Shown here: positions 24,618 through 28,431 of the stretch, one piece after another
Numbering within the stretch: position 1 is the stretch's first letter
Layout of the letters: the number at the start of each line of letters is the position of its first letter
DNA from: Arachidicoccus sp050436765
GTDB taxonomy: Bacteria; Bacteroidota; Bacteroidia; Chitinophagales; Chitinophagaceae
DNA: 28,431 nucleotides
Direction: 5' to 3'
Assembly: GCF_050436765.1 (NCBI RefSeq)
Contig: NZ_JBNQGD010000098.1
Coordinates: forward strand, 1-28,431
Notes under the pieces: model-generated
Seen by the model: the letters and a program-made list of their open reading frames with translations, nothing else
Database searches by the model: none
Told to the model about the DNA's origin: nothing
Translations under genes and position numbers: made by a program

Positions 24618-25712
24618 ATGTCTGGCGAATTATTATATCAAATAGCCTTGACGATGATTCCAAATATGGGAATTGTTTCTGCAAAAAAACTGATTGATTA
24701 TTTCAAAGAAGCATCCCTGATTTTTGAGGCCTCCGAGAATGAATTATCGCAGACAGGTATTTCATTTAAACTGGCGGCGGAAATAAGAAAATTTAAAAAC
24801 TTTTCTTTGGTAGAGAAGGAAATAGCCTTCATTGACAAATATAATATCAGACCTTTATTTTGTACTGACTGTACATTTCCCAGGCGTCTGTTAAATTGCT
24901 TCGATCCACCTGTATTATTGTATTTCTTGGGGAACTGCTCGCTCAACGATACGAAGATTGTGAGTGTTATCGGCACAAGAAATAATACGCTCTACGGTAA
25001 AAAAGTGGCGGAACAAATAATTGAAGAATTGGCGGCACAGAAGATTCTAATTGTTAGCGGTTTTGCTTATGGCATTAATTCTATTGTGCATCAGGCTGCC
25101 TTAAATAATGGATTAGAAACTATTGGAGTATTGGCAAATGGGCTGCAAACTATTTACCCTGCACAGAACAAACGGATGGCTGCAGAGATGGTTGCACAGG
25201 GAGGCCTACTCACCGAATTTACACAAGATACCAAGCCAGATAAACTTAATTTTCCAAGACGTAACAGGATTGTTGCAGGTATGACTGATGCTACCATTGT
25301 GATAGAATCCTCTAAAAAAGGTAGTAGCATGATTACGGCGGAGATTGCCGGCAGTTACGAGCGTGAAATATTTGCTGTACCCGGGAGAACAACCGATGAA
25401 AAGAGTTCAGGTAATAATTTCCTTATTCAATCAAATCGTGCGGCACTATTCACAGATACGCAACAATTTTTATATGCGATGAATTGGAATACGCAAAAGC
25501 AAAGGCAAGAACAGCATATTATTCGTTATGTAGACCTGGATCCCAACGAACAAACTATTGTTGACATACTACGTGACCATCATATTTTGCATATTGATGA
25601 ATTGCAAGCGAAATCTGCACTAAATGAAAGTGATCTTGCCCAGGCAACATTAAAATTGGAATCGGCCAGTATTTTACTGGCGCTACCAAATAATATGTAT
25701 CAACTAATTTAG
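24618..25712 (+). CDS. dprA: DNA-processing protein DprA
   Basis: Cytoplasmic protein of 364 aa that loads RecA on incoming single-stranded DNA in natural transformation. An N-terminal helical (SAM/HhH-like) part (1-75) is followed by the Rossmann core: VIGTRNNTLYG (118-127), SGFAYGINSIVHQAAL (147-162), LANGLQTIYPAQN (172-184), FPRRNRIVAGM (212-222) and SSMITAEIAG (236-245). The C-terminal winged helix (about 300-364) is the DprA_WH domain. The canonical SGLARGID is SGFAYGIN here. The gene end overlaps a convergent small gene by 4 nt. No other competence genes are in the window. Confidence 0.95.
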   Translation: MSGELLYQIALTMIPNMGIVSAKKLIDYFKEASLIFEASENELSQTGISFKLAAEIRKFKNFSLVEKEIAFIDKYNIRPLFCTDCTFPRRLLNCFDPPVLLYFLGNCSLNDTKIVSVIGTRNNTLYGKKVAEQIIEELAAQKILIVSGFAYGINSIVHQAALNNGLETIGVLANGLQTIYPAQNKRMAAEMVAQGGLLTEFTQDTKPDKLNFPRRNRIVAGMTDATIVIESSKKGSSMITAEIAGSYEREIFAVPGRTTDEKSSGNNFLIQSNRAALFTDTQQFLYAMNWNTQKQRQEQHIIRYVDLDPNEQTIVDILRDHHILHIDELQAKSALNESDLAQATLKLESASILLALPNNMYQLI

Positions 25713-25954
25713 TACACTTTGGCTTTAAAATCTGACCATAAATGTTTTTGGGTTCGATACTCCTTTTCCCTTGTTCGTCGCCATCTTTTACATGTGACTA
25801 TAAAGGAATCATCAGAAATAGAAACTACTTTGTATCTCCCAGGTTTAGAATACAGTAATACTTCCTCTCCAACTTTACATGGAGAAAGTTCATCAGATTC
25901 AATGACATTATAAGCTTTATCCTTACGGAAAATTTCTTTTAATGAACGTATCAT
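25709..25954 (-). CDS. Small basic hypothetical protein
   Basis: Product of 81 aa from ATG 25954, not recognised. The middle (about 28-58) looks like a small beta-barrel pattern: GEEVLLYSKPGRYKVVSI, then DDSFIVTCKRWRR, with alternating hydrophobic residues. The C-terminus is rich in Arg and Lys (RTREKEYRTQKH), which would suit nucleic-acid binding. The longer frame from ATG 26008 (99 aa) is less likely because a -7 box (26006-26013) would fall on that start. It is convergent with dprA and overlaps its end by 4 nt, with no terminator between them. Confidence 0.6.
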   Translation of the reverse strand: MIRSLKEIFRKDKAYNVIESDELSPCKVGEEVLLYSKPGRYKVVSISDDSFIVTCKRWRRTREKEYRTQKHLWSDFKAKVY

Positions 25955-26005
25955 CTCGTTAAAATTTTTCGGCAGCAGAAATTTTGTTTTGGTTTTTCTC
26001 GCTAA

Positions 26006-26036
26006 CAAAGATAGTAAGAAAATAGCTTTGCTTAAA
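26006..26036 (-). promoter_or_regulatory. Promoter of the small hypothetical gene
   Basis: On the minus strand TATCTTTG (26013 down to 26006) matches TAnnTTTG exactly; 19 nt before it is TTTA, close to the TTTG -33 box. The predicted start near 26002 leaves about 48 nt of leader before ATG 25954. Confidence 0.5.
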
Positions 26037-26145
26037 TTAAAATATCATTATTTCTTGTATTATACTTAATATATATATTAATATTTGTATATCTGGCCTC
26101 TGATGGCGTTTTTTTCTTTAATTAAATGCAAAGACTTAGAAAAAA

Positions 26146-26176
26146 TTTGTAAATAAATTTTGCCGGTCTATCTTTG
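26146..26176 (+). promoter_or_regulatory. guaB promoter, predicted leaderless
   Basis: TTTG at 26146-26149, a 19-nt spacer, TATCTTTG at 26169-26176. Both elements match the Bacteroidota consensus fully. Counting from either box puts the transcript start at about 26180, which is the A of the guaB ATG. Confidence 0.75.
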
Positions 26177-26179
26177 CAT

Positions 26180-27679
26180 ATGGCAACAAGAAATACTTCT
26201 ACAAAGACGAACCCCAGTTCAACAAGATTTTACGGAATAGGATTAACCTTCGACGATGTGCTGCTTCAACCGGCATATAGTGAGGTTTTGCCTAAAGATG
26301 TAAATATCCAGACGCATCTAACTAAAGATGTAAAACTCAATATTCCAATGCTTTCGGCGGCTATGGATACTGTTACCGAAGCCAGTTTGGCAATAGCACT
26401 TGCACGCGAAGGCGGTGTGGGGATTTTACACAAAAATATGTCCATTGAAAAGCAGGCAGAACAAGTACGTAAAGTAAAAAGGAGTGAGAGTGGGTTGATA
26501 CTCGACCCTGTTGTATTGCACGAAGACGCAACTATTGGAGATGCATTGCGATTGATGAGAGAGAATAAAATTGGCGGCATACCCATCGTTAATAAAGGCG
26601 GCAAATTGGTGGGCATTCTTACCAACAGGGATTTGCGTTTTGAAACCAACATGAAGCAAAAAGTTTCAGATGTGATGACGAAAGAAAATCTGGTTACGGC
26701 TCCGGAAGGAACGGATCTCAAAAAGGCTGAAAAAATATTCAGGCAACATATGATTGAGAAATTACCGGTGGTCGGTAAAACAGGTAATTTGATCGGATTG
26801 ATTACTTATCGTGACATTCTGCAATTAAAGAATTTCCCAATGGCGGTGAAAGACGTTTATGGTCGCTTATTGGTAGGTGGTGCGTTAGGTATTACCAAAG
26901 ATTTAAATGAAAGGGCGGAAGCGCTGCAAAATGTTGGTGTAGATGTGGTTGCGCTAGATAGTTCTCATGGGCACAGTCAAGGTGTCATTAATGCGCTGAA
27001 GCAGTTAAAGAAGAACTTCAAAAATTTACAAGTGATAGCCGGCAATGTGGCCACAGCTGCGGGTGCAAAAGCATTAGCTGATGCAGGTGCAGACGCAGTA
27101 AAAGTGGGTATTGGTCCTGGTTCGATCTGTACAACGCGCATTGTCGCAGGGGCCGGTGTACCGCAATTGTCAGCTATTATGGATGCTGCCCAGCAATTAA
27201 AACCAATGGGTATTCCTGTTATTGCCGACGGTGGTATTCGCTATACAGGCGATATGGTAAAGGCGTTGGCTGCGGGTGCGCAAGCAGTAATGATGGGTAG
27301 TGTATTTGCCGGGGTTGAAGAAAGTCCCGGTGAAACAATTATTTTTGAAGGCCGAAAGTTTAAACAATATCGCGGAATGGGCAGTATTGGTGCCATGCAG
27401 CAGGGTAGTGGCGATCGTTACTTTCAAGAAGGAGAAGCTGATACAAAGAAAATGGTTCCGGAAGGTATTGAGGGCCGCGTAGCTTTTAAAGGAAATTTGA
27501 GTGAAATCGTTGCACAATATGTAGGGGGGCTACGTGCAGGAATGGGACTTACCGGTTCTAAAGATTTAAAGGACCTACAACAAACCACTTTTGTGCAAAT
27601 AACCAATGCAGGGATGAGTGAAAGCCACGCCCATGATGTATATATTACCAAAGAGGCGCCAAATTATAGTAGAAGATAG
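26180..27679 (+). CDS. guaB: Inosine-5'-monophosphate dehydrogenase
   Basis: Cytoplasmic enzyme of 499 aa that oxidises IMP to XMP with NAD, the committed step of GMP synthesis. The N-terminal barrel start is GIGLTFDDVLLQPAYSEV (19-36). Two CBS domains lie at about 105-220 (MRENKIGGIPIVNKGGKLVG, then FRQHMIEKLPVVGKTGNLIG). The catalytic loop is GIGPGSICTTRIVAG with C317, the phosphate site is IADGGIRYTGD, and the flap starts near YRGMGSIGAM. ATG 26180 is the only sensible start; a TTG two codons earlier lies inside the -7 box. There is no Shine-Dalgarno sequence. A strong terminator follows. Confidence 0.97.
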   Translation: MATRNTSTKTNPSSTRFYGIGLTFDDVLLQPAYSEVLPKDVNIQTHLTKDVKLNIPMLSAAMDTVTEASLAIALAREGGVGILHKNMSIEKQAEQVRKVKRSESGLILDPVVLHEDATIGDALRLMRENKIGGIPIVNKGGKLVGILTNRDLRFETNMKQKVSDVMTKENLVTAPEGTDLKKAEKIFRQHMIEKLPVVGKTGNLIGLITYRDILQLKNFPMAVKDVYGRLLVGGALGITKDLNERAEALQNVGVDVVALDSSHGHSQGVINALKQLKKNFKNLQVIAGNVATAAGAKALADAGADAVKVGIGPGSICTTRIVAGAGVPQLSAIMDAAQQLKPMGIPVIADGGIRYTGDMVKALAAGAQAVMMGSVFAGVEESPGETIIFEGRKFKQYRGMGSIGAMQQGSGDRYFQEGEADTKKMVPEGIEGRVAFKGNLSEIVAQYVGGLRAGMGLTGSKDLKDLQQTTFVQITNAGMSESHAHDVYITKEAPNYSRR

Positions 27680-27698
27680 CATTTATGCGTGTATAGAG

Positions 27699-27730
27699 GC
27701 CCTGCAATTTCGGTGATTGCGGGGCTTTTT
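27699..27730 (+). terminator. guaB terminator
   Basis: GCCCTGCAAT (27699-27708) pairs with ATTGCGGGGC (27716-27725), one G-U pair, 7-nt loop, then five T. Confidence 0.9.
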
Positions 27731-27764
27731 ACTGATATGGTTGCTGTGATAAATTATTACAAAT

Positions 27765-27989
27765 ATGAACAATTCCTCAAAAGATAATCGGTCAAATAAT
27801 TACATGCGCTATATCGGATTAGGTGTGCAATTGATGTCTGGCGTGGGGTTGGCTATATGGTTGGGGTATTGGCTCGATGAGAAGGTAAAATGGAAGATGC
27901 CGATATTTATATGGGTTTTACCATTAGTGATTTTGGTTTTTATGCTCGTAAAACTAGTGGAAGAGTTTTCAAAGAAAGAAAAAAAGTAA
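27765..27989 (+). CDS. AtpZ/AtpI-like small membrane protein
   Basis: Protein of 74 aa with two membrane helices (about 15-34 and 45-65) joined by the short loop GYWLDEKVKWKMP. The first helix MRYIGLGVQLMSGVGLAIWL and the loop with WLD fit the ATP-synthase gene 1 family (AtpZ/AtpI), which helps with assembly or Mg/Ca supply of the F0F1 enzyme. In Bacteroidota this gene often stands just before atpB, but here the next 204 nt are non-coding and then an SDR gene begins. ATG 27765 is the only good start. Confidence 0.75.
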   Translation: MNNSSKDNRSNNYMRYIGLGVQLMSGVGLAIWLGYWLDEKVKWKMPIFIWVLPLVILVFMLVKLVEEFSKKEKK

Positions 27990-28193
27990 ACAGGTATTTT
28001 AAATTTAATATTACTCAATAAAAGTTTTGGGCTCTATGGCGATTGGTGTGGGTAAAGGCATAAAATAGCACTGGCTTATATTTCCATGCAAGACTATTCC
28101 ATTGCCGATATTCAATGCTTTGTAGAAACTAAATACAATCTATAGTTTAACATGATAGTGACAACCTGATAAAATCTAAAATGATAAACCAAT

Positions 28194-28431
28194 ATGGAAA
28201 GAGTACTTATTGCTGGCGCCACCGGCTATTTAGGAAAGTTTGTCGCGCAGGAATTTAAAAATCGACACTATTTCACCAGGGTTATTGCGCGTGATATAGA
28301 TAAATTAAAAAAGGAAAATATCCAGATGAATGAGTTAGTGAAAGCCGAAGTTACTCAACTGGAAACTTTGCAAAATTGCTGCAAGGATATTGATATTGTC
28401 TTCTCCTCTGTCGGCATTACCAAACAAAAAG
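28194..28431 (+). CDS. NAD(P)-binding atypical SDR protein, N-terminal part
   Basis: The frame is open from ATG 28194 to the window edge (79 codons). It begins MERVLIAGATGYLGKFVAQE, with the GxxGxxG dinucleotide-binding loop, and continues with AEVTQLETLQNCCKDIDIVF and the strand ending SSVGITKQK, as in NmrA/atypical SDR proteins. These act as redox enzymes or as NADP sensors. The C-terminal part is outside the window, so nothing more can be said on substrate. Confidence 0.85.
   Translation, partial: MERVLIAGATGYLGKFVAQEFKNRHYFTRVIARDIDKLKKENIQMNELVKAEVTQLETLQNCCKDIDIVFSSVGITKQK

Noticed and set aside
26266..26721. 151-codon minus-strand frame opposite guaB
   Set aside because: Shadow of a strongly conserved gene; composition follows the complementary strand.
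28056..28145. Short plus-strand frame (ends VETKYNL) upstream of the SDR gene
   Set aside because: Only about 29 codons without a family signature; could be a relic but cannot be supported.

Overview
The window is an ordinary chromosomal stretch from a low-GC member of the Bacteroidota, most likely Chitinophagaceae or a relative. Support for this placement: promoters of the TTTG-N18/19-TAnnTTTG type, almost no Shine-Dalgarno sequences, many secreted lipoproteins with short lipoboxes, and typical families (PepSY-like, DUF4197, the Bacteroidota version of SBP_bac_5). The genus cannot be named from sequence alone. No CRISPR array, insertion sequence or prophage was seen.

Layout. (1) 1-7574: the 3' half of an RND efflux pump gene (5' end outside the window), overlapped by an OmpR-type response regulator and its sensor kinase. 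Then come a fatty-acid-hydroxylase-family membrane protein, a PepSY-like periplasmic protein, a PAP2 phosphatase and a secreted beta-propeller. (2) 7575-8151: a decayed gene that still carries a twin-arginine signal. (3) 8152-13950: a phosphate-starvation operon (porin, pstS, pstC, pstA, pstB, phoU) behind a four-unit 11-bp repeat that looks like a Pho box, ended by a bidirectional terminator. (4) 13955-16398, minus strand: nucleoside phosphorylase, dapF, DUF4197 lipoprotein. (5) tRNA-Cys(GCA) with its own promoter and terminator, then a secreted glycoside-hydrolase-like gene lying between two long non-coding stretches. (6) 19552-28431: prmC, msrA (lipoprotein), M1 aminopeptidase (minus), orphan peptide-binding lipoprotein, dprA, a small hypothetical (minus), guaB, an AtpZ-like protein and the start of an NAD(P)-binding SDR protein.

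The most interesting signal is regulatory. Three promoters (PepSY 4948-5003, PAP2 5467-5500, beta-propeller 6492-6547) share one geometry: a TTCAGA-like hexamer repeated every 11 bp, with the last hexamer starting exactly 15 nt before a TAnnTTTG-like -7 box. OmpR/PhoB-family regulators bind direct repeats of this period, and the nearest candidate is the regulator encoded at 1511-2176. This suggests one envelope-response regulon joining the efflux pump, two-component system, PepSY, PAP2 and propeller genes. A degenerate copy of the PepSY promoter follows the kinase gene. The phosphate operon promoter has the same geometry with a different hexamer (TAATAT-like). guaB appears to be transcribed from its own start codon (leaderless). 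Several start codons were moved downstream of where a longest-frame call would put them, because the longer frames run through promoter elements.
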